From: Rhizobium mongolense USDA 1844
Lineage (GTDB): Bacteria; Pseudomonadota; Alphaproteobacteria; Rhizobiales; Rhizobiaceae
Direction: 5' to 3'
NCBI RefSeq assembly: GCF_000419765.1
Contig: NZ_ATTQ01000016.1
Coordinates: 82,481 to 146,480, forward strand
DNA length: 64,000 nt
Shown: positions 8,511 through 16,625 of the stretch, piece by piece
How positions within the stretch are numbered: position 1 is the stretch's first letter
Layout: each line of letters begins with the position of its first letter
Notes under the pieces: model-generated
The model's database searches: none
What the model saw: the letters and a program-made list of their open reading frames with translations, nothing else
Told to the model about the DNA's origin: nothing
Made by a program: the position numbers and the translations under genes

Positions 8511-8630
8511 AAAAGCCCGACGGGGGAGGATCCGTCGGGCTTTATAAACTTGATCGACAGCTGGGAGGAGGAGTGCTGCCGACCCATATCTAACGGCTTT
8601 GGGAGGAGGAGATCGCCGTTTCGATAAGTA
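8511..8630 (-). ncRNA. alpha-r14 (NfeR1/Smr14C2-like) trans-acting small RNA
   Basis: On the minus strand a transcript of about 110-120 nt can be read, ending in a perfect 12-bp terminator hairpin (8512-8523 with 8532-8543) followed by T residues. It carries two copies of CTCCTCCTCCC (plus-strand GGGAGGAGGAG at 8601-8611 and 8563-8573) and a third pyrimidine-rich motif, ATCCTCCCCC, in the terminator loop (8522-8531). Three unpaired anti-Shine-Dalgarno motifs, one in the terminator loop, define the rhizobial alpha-r14 family, whose S. meliloti member NfeR1 affects nodulation and osmotic response. Such RNAs are expected to block ribosome binding sites of many mRNAs. The 5' end is estimated; the promoter was not clear. 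Confidence 0.82.
8512..8543 (-). terminator. Terminator of the sRNA, also downstream of nadD
   Basis: AAAGCCCGACGG (8512-8523) and CCGTCGGGCTTT (8532-8543) form a perfect stem with an 8-base loop. On the minus strand it ends the sRNA with TTTT; on the plus strand it lies 28 bases after the nadD stop and could also end the obgE operon. Confidence 0.9.
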
Positions 8631-9097
8631 TGTTTTATCATAACTTCGGAAATCTGTAATATCGTATATTGCATTGCAGCAATGCGATGTGCGCAAGGCT
8701 TCTCGAATCCATACCGCGGTGTTGCCGCTTTTTGCGGCATTTCAATTAGCGGCAGGCGCTCATCTCTGAGTGGATCATCGATCGAAAGCCATCAGGTCAG
8801 ATGCCTTGGCGTCACACGCTGATGATACGTGATACCGATGAAATCGCAGCGGCAACATAGCCCCTGAATATTAAAGGGGCACGGACATTAGCAAGATCAA
8901 ACGGCGAACGAGCGCAAGTTCTCTGGCGGAGATTGGTTGCGTCCCACAGGCAAGGTCGTAGAAGGGTGGGGCAGCGGAAGTCCCGATCCGTCCCTTCAAC
9001 TGCGAAAACGCACCACACACTGACGGCACTGCAATAGACATGGAAGCAAGACGCCATTAAAATTTGACTAATGGGTGCTAGAAAGGCGCCTTTGCAT
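8631..9097. other. Intergenic region upstream of the cyclase gene
   Basis: This stretch of about 470 bases holds the upstream region of the sRNA (minus strand) and of the cyclase gene (plus strand). Frames on the minus strand are open but lack start signals and look non-coding. No repeat or second RNA was recognised. Confidence 0.4.
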
Positions 9098-10858
9098 ATG
9101 GCCAACGAATCCATCAGACGCAGGCTTGCTGCCATTTTGGCCGCTGACGTTGTCGGTTACAGCCGGCTCATGGAGCGGGACGAAAAAAGCACCCACACGC
9201 TGCTCATGGCGCGGTGGAAAGAGGTGCTGGAGCCGCTCGTCGCAATCCATCAGGGCCGCGTCTTCAAGAGGACTGGCGACGGTGTGCTTGTCGAATTCGG
9301 CAGCGCCGTCAACGCGGTCGAATGCGCCGCAGCACTTCAGCAGGCGATGGAGGCCGCGAACAGCGACATGCCGGAAGAGCAGGCTATCGTGCTTCGTGTC
9401 GGTGTTAACCTCGGCGACATCATGGTCGAGGACAGCGATCTATATGGCGATGGGGTCAATGTGGCTACCCGTATCGAAGCGCTTGCCGATCCCGGCGGCA
9501 TGGCAATTTCGGATGGAATTCATGAATATATGCACGGTCGCATCGGCCTCGAGTTCATCGACCGCGGTTATCACGAGGTCAAGAACATCGAACGCCCGGT
9601 GCACATCTGGACCTGGTCGCCGAACGACCGCACGAGTCCCATCAAGACCGCTGTCGAAACCCCGCCGCAGCTTCCAAAGAAGCCATCGATAGCCGTTCTG
9701 CCGTTTGATAACATGTCCGGCGATCCGGAACAGGGATATTTCGCCGATGGCATCACCGAGGACATCATCACCGATCTTTCAAAGGTTTCCGGCCTCTTCG
9801 TGATCGCCCGCAATTCCTCGTTCGCCTACAAGGGAAAGACGCCGGACATCCGCAAGGTGAGCCGGGAACTCGGCGTCCGCTACGTCCTGGAAGGCAGCGT
9901 GCGCAGGGCCGCCGACCGAATCCGCATCAACGCCCAGATGATCGACGGCACGACCGGCGGTCATCTGTGGGCCGAGCGCTACGATCGCGGGCTTGAAGAT
10001 ATCTTCGCGGTTCAGGACGAAGTCACCCGCACTATCGTTGACGCGCTCAGAGTGAAGCTGACGGCCGGCGAAGAGGAACGGCGCGAGAGCCGCAGCAAGG
10101 TCGATCCGGAAGCCTATGACCTGCTCGTCCGCTCGCGTCAGATCACCCTGCAGTTCAACGCCGTGTCGTCCATGGAGGCGCGCAGCATGCTGCAGCGCGC
10201 CATCGCGATCGATCCGGGACTGGCGGCTGCCTATGCTTCGCTTTCGATCATCGCCTTAACCGACTTCATCAACCTGTGGAACGGCGCGACGCCTGACAAT
10301 CTCACACAGGCGCTCGAGCTGGCCGAAAAGGCAATCGATACGGACGATACCGAGCCGCAAGGCCATTTCACGCTCGCGCTTGCCCTTTCCTGGATGCGGC
10401 GTCTGGACGAGGCGGAGCGTCCTGCAGAGCGGGCGATCGAACTCGACCCCAATTCGGCCAACGCCTATACCGCACTTGGCACTATAAGAGATTTCCAGGG
10501 TCGGCACGAAGACGCCCTGGCGTTGTATACACGAGCGCACCGGCTTGACCCGCAATTCGACCTGTCGCTGCATTTCCTGGGGAGAGCTCTATTGAGCCTC
10601 GGGCGCTTTGACGAGGCCGAGATCGCCTTCACGCGTCGGCTGACGCTTGCGCCGCGATCGGACATGACGCGCTTCTATCTCGCCTGCCTCTATGGTCGCA
10701 CCGGGCGCCACGAAGAAGCGCGGCGCTATTGGCGGGAGATACTGGAGATTAACCCGAACTTTTCTGTCGATCACCTCAAGAGGACTTTACCCTACCGGGA
10801 TCCCGATCTGCTCGATCGGCTGGTGGACGGACTCCGCGGGGCCGGAGTCTCCATCTAA
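9098..10858 (+). CDS. Class III adenylate/guanylate cyclase with TolB-like and TPR regions
   Basis: About 586 residues in three parts. The N-terminal class III nucleotidyl cyclase domain (to about residue 170) has metal-binding ADVVGYSRLM, the FKRTGDGVLVEF loop and GDIMVEDSDLYGDGVNVA. A central region starting SIAVLPFDNMSGDPEQ resembles the TolB/FlgO-like domain often found after cyclases and CadC-type regulators. The C-terminal half has tetratricopeptide repeats rich in A-x-x-x-D-P-x-x-A. It should make cAMP or cGMP in response to a protein-borne signal. The ATG at 9098 has AAAGG upstream; an in-frame ATG at 9071 would add nine residues but has no clear site. No membrane segment. Confidence 0.9.
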   Translation: MANESIRRRLAAILAADVVGYSRLMERDEKSTHTLLMARWKEVLEPLVAIHQGRVFKRTGDGVLVEFGSAVNAVECAAALQQAMEAANSDMPEEQAIVLRVGVNLGDIMVEDSDLYGDGVNVATRIEALADPGGMAISDGIHEYMHGRIGLEFIDRGYHEVKNIERPVHIWTWSPNDRTSPIKTAVETPPQLPKKPSIAVLPFDNMSGDPEQGYFADGITEDIITDLSKVSGLFVIARNSSFAYKGKTPDIRKVSRELGVRYVLEGSVRRAADRIRINAQMIDGTTGGHLWAERYDRGLEDIFAVQDEVTRTIVDALRVKLTAGEEERRESRSKVDPEAYDLLVRSRQITLQFNAVSSMEARSMLQRAIAIDPGLAAAYASLSIIALTDFINLWNGATPDNLTQALELAEKAIDTDDTEPQGHFTLALALSWMRRLDEAERPAERAIELDPNSANAYTALGTIRDFQGRHEDALALYTRAHRLDPQFDLSLHFLGRALLSLGRFDEAEIAFTRRLTLAPRSDMTRFYLACLYGRTGRHEEARRYWREILEINPNFSVDHLKRTLPYRDPDLLDRLVDGLRGAGVSI

Positions 10859-11500
10859 AATCAAACGGGACAGACATGCGTCCTCCGCTGCTTTGAAAGG
10901 CAAAATTCCATCGTTTCCCAGACCATTCGCCAACGAAAAGTCCTCGATCGGGCAAATTATTCCTCCTTGAGGGCAGCTTCGGATCGATTCCTGACCGGGT
11001 ATTGTCAGATGTCTCTTCAGGGTGGAAAGCTCACAAGAACTGCCGTCGATTGGAACGGCCAACGAGCGCCCAAAAGCAGATCTTGGACCAAGCGTTCAGA
11101 GCCCTCGCTCCATCCGATGCCGCACCTGGTGTTTTCCGCCATATCTCGCAGGGGGTCGAACTCTGCACTACTTGGAACCCCTCGCGCTCCCTAAAAGCGC
11201 CGACAAGCCTGCGCCCGGACCTCCTTCGGCTTCAATGGAGGCTTACCGATCATGCGGCCTGAGTTCCAGCTAGACATAGCCTTTCTCCCAAGAGCCACCC
11301 TCCACTGCCGCAGCGCTCAACCTTCAAGCCGCCCAATGGTAATCCTCCTGGCAGTGACCTATCCGTGGTTATCTGCCGTACGTCTATCGGAACGTGCAGG
11401 CGCCAGACATCCTTGCATGCAGATCGCCCGCATGACGGCAGCGACGCCTCGGGGCTTCCCTCTTTAGAGCCGCCGTTGCCCACTTCGGCGCGTCGCCTCC
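10859..11500. other. Gene-poor region between cyclase and cupin genes
   Basis: Several frames of 60-90 codons overlap each other on both strands, with no ribosome binding sites and no recognisable protein pattern; they look like chance frames or an eroded gene. No RNA gene, repeat or insertion-sequence end was identified. Confidence 0.4.
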
Positions 11501-11923
11501 TTACGAGGTCATCAAATCGATGACACGCATGATCGCGACCGCACTGCTCGTGTTCTGGGTACCTTCGGTCGTATTCCCTTTAGCGCAGGTCCAAACGTCG
11601 CCCTTCTTGACCGTGAACTTCTTTTCGTTCTGAACGACCGAAAGTTCTCCCTCAGTCATGTGGCAGAGCATGTCATTCGCCATCATATTGTCCGGCGTCT
11701 TCGCGCCGGGTTGGATAACGACATCGCGCAGCTTGACCATCGCATAAGCTGGGATGACCGAAGCCCGCTCACCATGCGTTATCTCCCTGACACCCGGCGC
11801 GAGCTCCTTGCCCTCGTCACTGCCGGAAGTCTGGGCGGCAGCAGGTGTCGCCCAGGCGATCAGAGGCGTTGCGGCCGCTGTAAGGCCGAGTGCGATTGTG
11901 GATCTACGATTGATGGCTTCCAT
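11501..11923 (-). CDS. Exported cupin-like protein
   Basis: A 140-residue protein with a Tat-like signal peptide: NRRSTIALGL followed by a hydrophobic stretch and a likely cleavage site after TPAAAQ (about residue 30). The rest fits a single cupin beta-barrel: VKLRDVVIQPGAKTPDNMM, HMTEGELSVVQNEKKFTVKKGDVW and a C-terminal strand IMRVIDLM. The histidine pattern of metal cupins is incomplete, so metal binding is uncertain. The start at 11923 is chosen because GGGAGGAA lies 6 bases upstream; an in-frame upstream start at 11941 is less likely. It is a single gene, convergent with the cyclase. Function unknown. Confidence 0.78.
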   Translation of the reverse strand: MEAINRRSTIALGLTAAATPLIAWATPAAAQTSGSDEGKELAPGVREITHGERASVIPAYAMVKLRDVVIQPGAKTPDNMMANDMLCHMTEGELSVVQNEKKFTVKKGDVWTCAKGNTTEGTQNTSSAVAIMRVIDLMTS

Positions 11924-12287
11924 TGCTTCCTCCCTAACCAACTTGTTCTGAAAAGTGGCAACCCATCAGTGTTGAGCCGCTGTGGTTGAGAGTCAACTGG
12001 GGCACTTTCTGTCTCGCCCACGCCGTTGGGTCGCGAGTCGCTCCGAGAGGTCGACAACCGCTGGGGTCCTCGTGCGAGGCGCGTTCGCACCGGCCGAGCG
12101 TCAACTAAAATCACGCCCTCGCCCCCGCAGGAAAACTGCAAACCCGACCGTTGTACTGCGGCAAGCTGCCGTCCGTCTGGCCGATTTCAAACAATCTGGA
12201 AGCCGATATATTCCTCAACACATATCCCTAGCCAATTCTATCGATATCGATATATTCCGCTGAATATTTCGAAGGAGAATTGAAGAC
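11924..12287. other. Intergenic region upstream of modA
   Basis: This 364-base gap between the cupin gene (minus) and modA (plus) contains no convincing gene. Its right end is AT-rich and carries the ModE-type elements at 12204-12214 and 12248-12271 described separately. Confidence 0.5.
12204..12271 (+). promoter_or_regulatory. Candidate ModE operator region of modABC
   Basis: A near-perfect dyad at 12248-12271 has arms CGATATATTC and GAATATTTCG around 4 bases (9 of 10 positions complementary). The left arm plus one base, CGATATATTCC, is repeated exactly at 12204-12214, 44 bases upstream. AT-rich dyads with TATAT cores just before modA are typical ModE boxes. Here the dyad ends only 16 bases before the modA ATG, next to the ribosome binding site, so bound ModE would block transcription or translation start. 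Confidence 0.62.
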
Positions 12288-13082
12288 ATGCATAATCGCC
12301 GGCAGTGGATGAAACGCGTCGTCGGGATGTTTTCCGTGGCCTGGATTGGCGCTGCCGGGCTGCTGCCGCAGCCAGCAGGCGCCACAGATAGAATTACCGT
12401 CTTTGCGGCGGCGAGCCTCAAGAATGCGCTTGATGCCGCAGATGCAGCCTGGGCACAGGAAAGCGGCAAGGAAGCCGTTGCTTCCTATGCAGCGAGCTCC
12501 GCACTCGCCAAGCAGATCGAAAGTGGCGCGCCAGCCGACATCTTCATCCCCGCCGACCTCGACTGGATGGATTACATCGCCAAGAAAGGCCTGATCAGGG
12601 ACGACACCCGCGCAGACTTCCTTGGCAACCGCATCGTGCTGGTGACTGCCAACGATAAGGCAAAGCAGGTCGATATCAAGCCGGGTTTCGATCTTTCCGG
12701 TCTTCTTGGCGATGGCAGGCTCGCCATGGGAGAAGTGACATCCGTCCCCGCCGGCAAATATGGCAAGGCCGCGCTCGAAAAGCTCGGCGTCTGGACATCG
12801 GTGGAGCCGAAGATTGCCGGTGCGCAAAGCGTGCGTGCTGCTCTTGCGCTCGTCTCCCGCGGCGAAGCGCCTTATGGCATCGTCTATCAGACAGATGCGG
12901 CGGCAGATGAAGGCGTCGCAATCGTCGGGATGTTTCCAGCCGATTCGCATCCGCCGATCATTTACCCCATCGCGCTGCTTGCCGCCAGCAAGAACCCGGA
13001 CGCGGTTGCCTATCTAAAGTTTCTAAAGTCGGATAAGGCCGCCCCTTTCTTTACTGCGCAGGGCTTTACGATCCTGAAGTGA
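12288..13082 (+). CDS. modA: Molybdate ABC transporter substrate-binding protein
   Basis: Periplasmic molybdate-binding protein, 264 residues. A signal peptide of about 32 residues ends near QPAGATD. The mature part starts ITVFAAASLKNALDAADAAW, the family signature, and contains SSALAKQIESGAPADIFIPAD and the C-terminal VAYLKFLKSDKAAPFFTAQGF. It delivers molybdate to ModBC. The ATG has GAAGGAG 12 bases upstream. First gene of modABC, preceded by a ModE-type palindrome. Confidence 0.96.
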   Translation: MHNRRQWMKRVVGMFSVAWIGAAGLLPQPAGATDRITVFAAASLKNALDAADAAWAQESGKEAVASYAASSALAKQIESGAPADIFIPADLDWMDYIAKKGLIRDDTRADFLGNRIVLVTANDKAKQVDIKPGFDLSGLLGDGRLAMGEVTSVPAGKYGKAALEKLGVWTSVEPKIAGAQSVRAALALVSRGEAPYGIVYQTDAAADEGVAIVGMFPADSHPPIIYPIALLAASKNPDAVAYLKFLKSDKAAPFFTAQGFTILK

Positions 13083-13131
13083 ATAGGGATTTTATCTGCA
13101 GCTTCGAATCGATCTATCGGAGATACCCAAC

Positions 13132-13830
13132 TTGGATCTTGGCCTGAGCAATGATGAGTGGACGGCGATCTTGCTCAGCCTGCGGGTTTCTGTTGTCGCC
13201 ATGTTCGCGAGCCTGCCTTTCGGCATTGCGGTTGCGCTGCTTCTTGCCCGCGGCCGCTTCTATGGCAAGGCTGTTGTCAATGGCATCGTTCATCTGCCGC
13301 TGATCCTTCCGCCGGTCGTCACCGGTTTCATTCTTCTGATCGTCTTCGGACGCAGGGGACCGATCGGCAGCTTGCTGGATCAATATTTCGGGATCGTCTT
13401 TTCCTTCCGTTGGACGGGCGCAGCTCTCGCCTGTGCGGTCATGGGGTTCCCGCTGATGGTCCGAAGCATACGGCTTTCGATCGAAGCGATCGACCGCAGG
13501 ATCGAGGAAGCGGCAGGCACCCTTGGCGCGAGCCCGCTATGGGTGTTCCTCACCGTCACGCTGCCGCTGACGACACCTGGAATCATCGTTGGGATGATCC
13601 TCTCCTTTGCCAAGGCCATGGGCGAATTTGGCGCAACCATCACTTTCGTATCGAACATCCCGGGCGAGACTCAGACGCTGTCGTCCGCCATCTACACATT
13701 CACCCAGGTCCCAGGTGGCGATGCCGGCGCTATGCGCCTTACCCTGGTTGCTATCGTCATCTCCATGGCAGCGCTGCTTGCGTCTGAATTCATGGCGCAT
13801 CTCGCGGGCCGGAGGATAGACCCGGAATGA
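13132..13830 (+). CDS. modB: Molybdate ABC transporter permease
   Basis: Inner-membrane permease, 232 residues, with about five membrane segments and the ABC-permease coupling motif EAAGTLGASPLWVFLTVTLP (residues about 125-144). It forms the channel of ModABC. The start is TTG at 13132 with GGAG upstream; no nearby ATG gives the full first membrane segment. Its TGA overlaps the ATG of modC by four bases. Confidence 0.94.
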   Translation: MDLGLSNDEWTAILLSLRVSVVAMFASLPFGIAVALLLARGRFYGKAVVNGIVHLPLILPPVVTGFILLIVFGRRGPIGSLLDQYFGIVFSFRWTGAALACAVMGFPLMVRSIRLSIEAIDRRIEEAAGTLGASPLWVFLTVTLPLTTPGIIVGMILSFAKAMGEFGATITFVSNIPGETQTLSSAIYTFTQVPGGDAGAMRLTLVAIVISMAALLASEFMAHLAGRRIDPE

Positions 13831-14894
13831 CGCTCACCATCGAAACCAGGCACCGCTTCGGCGCCTTCACCCTTGATGCAGCCTTTACCTCCGAAGTCGG
13901 CGTGACCGCCCTCTTCGGCCGGTCCGGTTCGGGCAAGACCTCGATGATCCGCATCATTGCCGGCCTCGTCCGACCGGATGAAGGCCGGGTTCTCCTCGAC
14001 GGTACGCCACTCACCGACACGGCCAAAGGCATCTTTGTTCCCCGCCATCGCCGCCGTTTCGGCTATGTCTTCCAGGATGGCAGGCTCTTCCCGCACTTGA
14101 GCGTTCGAAAGAACCTCTCCTATGGAAGCTGGTTCGCGCCGAAGGCTTCGCCAACCGGAAACTTTGACCACATCGTCGACCTGCTCGGTATCGAAAACCT
14201 GCTCGATCGGAGCCCTTCCAATCTCTCAGGCGGAGAAAAGCAACGGGTGGCGATCGGCCGTGCGCTGCTTTCCTCTCCGCGTCTTTTGCTGATGGACGAA
14301 CCGCTCGCAGCGCTTGACGAGGCCCGCAAAGCCGAGATCCTGCCTTATCTCGAACGCCTGCGTGACGAGACGCAGATTCCGATCGTCTATGTCAGCCATT
14401 CGATCTTCGAAGTGGCGCGCCTCGCCAATCAGGTCGTCGTGATGCGCGATGGCAAGGTTGAGGCGGCAGGCAGCGCGACCGATGTGCTGAGCCGTCCTTC
14501 GGCGGCCGAAGACCGGCGCGAAGCAGGCGCCCTTCTGGAAGGCGTTGTCGAAAGCTTCGATGAAAAACATCGCCTTGCGACGCTCGCATTGAAGACGTCC
14601 CGCCTTTATGTACCGGGTGCCACGGTGCCGCCGGGCAAGCGCGTTCGCGTCCACATTCCTTCCCGCGATGTCATGCTGGCGACCATCAGGCCGGAAGGTT
14701 TAAGCGCGTTGAATATTATCGACGGCATCGTCCGACAGATATCGCCTGCGGAAGACGGAACGGTCGAGGTCCAGATCGACTGCGGCGGCAATATCATCCT
14801 GTCGCGTATCACGGCACTGTCGGTTGAGAGGCTCGATCTTGTGCCCAACAAGCCTGTCTTCGCTGTCATCAAGACAGTCGCGCTGCAGCCTTGA
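13827..14894 (+). CDS. modC: Molybdate ABC transporter ATP-binding protein
   Basis: ATPase subunit, 355 residues. Walker A is GRSGSGKTS near residues 31-39, Q-loop VFQDGRLFPHLSV, signature LSGGEKQR, and Walker B LLLMDEPLAALDE. The C-terminal third is a molybdate-binding TOBE (MOP) domain, RPEGLSALNIIDGIVRQI onward, which regulates transport in ModC proteins. It overlaps modB by 4 bases. Its stop is immediately followed (no gap) by the stop of the convergent modE. Confidence 0.96.
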   Translation: MTLTIETRHRFGAFTLDAAFTSEVGVTALFGRSGSGKTSMIRIIAGLVRPDEGRVLLDGTPLTDTAKGIFVPRHRRRFGYVFQDGRLFPHLSVRKNLSYGSWFAPKASPTGNFDHIVDLLGIENLLDRSPSNLSGGEKQRVAIGRALLSSPRLLLMDEPLAALDEARKAEILPYLERLRDETQIPIVYVSHSIFEVARLANQVVVMRDGKVEAAGSATDVLSRPSAAEDRREAGALLEGVVESFDEKHRLATLALKTSRLYVPGATVPPGKRVRVHIPSRDVMLATIRPEGLSALNIIDGIVRQISPAEDGTVEVQIDCGGNIILSRITALSVERLDLVPNKPVFAVIKTVALQP

Positions 14895-15272
14895 CTATTT
14901 TCTTGCCGCCTCGGCCTGACTGCGGTTGCCTTCCAGCCAGGCAAGATCACCCGCAAGGGCAGTTCGCATGGCGTCCTCCATATGTCGGAACCGCGACAGC
15001 AACTCCTCGCCAAATGACGTCAGCGCCGCGCCGCCACCCTTCTGGCCGCCGCGCTGTGATTCGACGACCGGCGCGTTGAACATGCGGTTCATGTCGCTGA
15101 CGAGCAACCAGGCGCGCCGGTAGGACATGTCCATCGCCCTGCCGGCTGCCGAGATCGAGCCGGTTTCGCGGATGTGCTCCAGGAGTTCCATCTTGCCGCG
15201 GCCCAGCCGATCCTCATGTGGAAAGCTGATGCGTAGGATGGGAACGAGTTGATTTCTGGCGGTATTGTCCAT
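14895..15272 (-). CDS. modE: ModE-like winged-helix transcriptional regulator
   Basis: A 125-residue protein with the ModE/LysR-type winged helix: GRGKMELLEHIRETGSISAAGRAM then YRRAWLLVSDMN and a basic wing QRGGQKGGGAALT. It has only the DNA-binding domain; the TOBE domains of E. coli ModE are missing, as in many rhizobial single-domain ModE proteins, so molybdate sensing would be indirect or through another protein. It is convergent with modC with zero bases between stops. The likely target is the dyad before modA. Confidence 0.88.
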   Translation of the reverse strand: MDNTARNQLVPILRISFPHEDRLGRGKMELLEHIRETGSISAAGRAMDMSYRRAWLLVSDMNRMFNAPVVESQRGGQKGGGAALTSFGEELLSRFRHMEDAMRTALAGDLAWLEGNRSQAEAARK

Positions 15273-15465
15273 TCGGTTCTGCAGTTACGGAAAATCGCAA
15301 CCACTTTACCCTTGGCCGTTGGCGCTGTACACAGGCGCCTTGCTGCCGGTAACGACATAAATCTTGAACGCGAATTTAAGTCTTCGCGAAATGATAACCG
15401 GCTCGTGTCTTGAAAGATTAACGGTTTGATGCCTATCTTAACCATGATTTGGTTCGCCCAAATCA

Positions 15466-15918
15466 GTGATGCGCATGTTCTGTTATTGCAGGAAAGGAAA
15501 AGCACTGACAACAGTACACGCCAAGGGAAGAACGCTCGCCGTTGTCCCGAAGAGCCTGGAACGTGGCGCCGATGCTGCCGCCCGCGCTCTGCAAGCTGTC
15601 CTCACGAGCCTTGAGGACTCCAAAGCTGAAGATATCGTCACCATCGACATTGCTGGGAAATCTGCGCTGGGAGACTATATGGTCGTCGTCTCCGGCCGAT
15701 CGAACCGCCATGTCCTGGCGATCGCGGATCATCTGCTCACCGACTTGAAAGACGAGGGCTTTGGCGCAGCCCGCGTTGAGGGCAAGGACGGCGGTGATTG
15801 GGTCCTGATCGATACCGGCGATATCATCGTGCACGTCTTCCGCCCCGAAATCCGCGAGTTCTACAACATCGAAAAGATGTGGGCAGCGCCGGATATGGAC
15901 GAAGAAACGCGGCACTGA
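15466..15918 (+). CDS. rsfS: Ribosomal silencing factor RsfS
   Basis: Binds ribosomal protein L14 (uL14) and prevents subunit joining under starvation. The core LTSLEDSKAEDIVTIDIAGKSALGDYMVVVSGRS and the C-terminal EIREFYNIEKMW are typical. The start is uncertain: GTG 15466, ATG 15469 or ATG 15475 give about 147-150 residues, but a strong GGAAAGGAAAAG lies at 15491-15502 just before an in-frame CTG (15505) where family homology (TTVHAKGR) begins. First gene of the rsfS-rlmH-envC-ctpA block. Confidence 0.93.
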   Translation: MMRMFCYCRKGKALTTVHAKGRTLAVVPKSLERGADAAARALQAVLTSLEDSKAEDIVTIDIAGKSALGDYMVVVSGRSNRHVLAIADHLLTDLKDEGFGAARVEGKDGGDWVLIDTGDIIVHVFRPEIREFYNIEKMWAAPDMDEETRH

Positions 15919-16030
15919 TAGCCGGGCCGGCTTGTCCGGCGCCTGAGCGCGGCAGTAAACAGGCCGGAAGCATGAGGACCCGGCCCAAAGCCGGTATTGT
16001 GCCTTCTGGGCGCAGGACAGGAGCGGATGG

Positions 16031-16513
16031 ATGCGGGTTGGTCTTTTTGCGGTGGGACGGCTGAAGTCCGGCCCCGAGAAGGATCTTGCGGCCCGCTATT
16101 TCGACCGTTTTGCCAAGGCTGGTCCTGCGATCGGTCTCGAATTCTCCCGCGTTGCCGAGGTTGCTGAGAGTCGCGCCGCCAATGCAGAAACGCGCAAGCG
16201 CGAAGAAGCAACCATGCTTCAAAAGACGCTGGCTGAAGGCAGCATTCTCATTCTCCTCGATGAACGCGGCAAGGCGTTGGACAGCGAAGCTTTTGCAAAG
16301 GTCCTCGGCAATTATCGCGACCAGGGAAAGCGGGATCTGATGATTGCCATCGGCGGAGCTGACGGCCTTGACCCCGCGCTTTACGACCGTGCCGACATGA
16401 CCCTATGCCTCGGCAAGATGACCTGGCCGCATCAGTTGGTGAGGACGCTCATTGCCGAACAGCTCTACCGCGCCGTCACTATCCTGTCCGGTCACCCCTA
16501 TCACCGCGTCTGA
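16031..16513 (+). CDS. rlmH: 23S rRNA pseudouridine1915 N3-methyltransferase
   Basis: SPOUT-family methyltransferase that methylates pseudouridine 1915 in helix 69 of 23S rRNA in assembled ribosomes. It has 160 residues, normal length. The knotted SAM site is seen as IAIGGADGLDPALYDRAD and MTLCLGKMTWPHQLVRTLIAEQLYRA with the terminal HPYHR. The ATG is preceded by AGGAGCGG. It follows rsfS after 112 bases. Confidence 0.96.
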   Translation: MRVGLFAVGRLKSGPEKDLAARYFDRFAKAGPAIGLEFSRVAEVAESRAANAETRKREEATMLQKTLAEGSILILLDERGKALDSEAFAKVLGNYRDQGKRDLMIAIGGADGLDPALYDRADMTLCLGKMTWPHQLVRTLIAEQLYRAVTILSGHPYHRV

Positions 16514-16625
16514 TCAGTCACGCAGCCGTGTTTTGCCAATTGTGGCCTTGTTCGCCAATCTTTCTGGCAAATGACGGCAAATCGGCATAGTCTTCGCGCG
16601 ATTTGAAAGTTGCCCCTGAACACGC

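Noticed and set aside
8508..8630. Short plus-strand frame beginning MKSPTGEDPSGF
   Set aside because: Its sequence is made by the terminator stem and anti-Shine-Dalgarno motifs of the minus-strand sRNA; no ribosome binding site supports translation as well as the sRNA explains the structure.
10859..11500. Possible insertion-sequence remnant
   Set aside because: Broken frames suggested decay, but I found no inverted repeats, target duplication or transposase motif.
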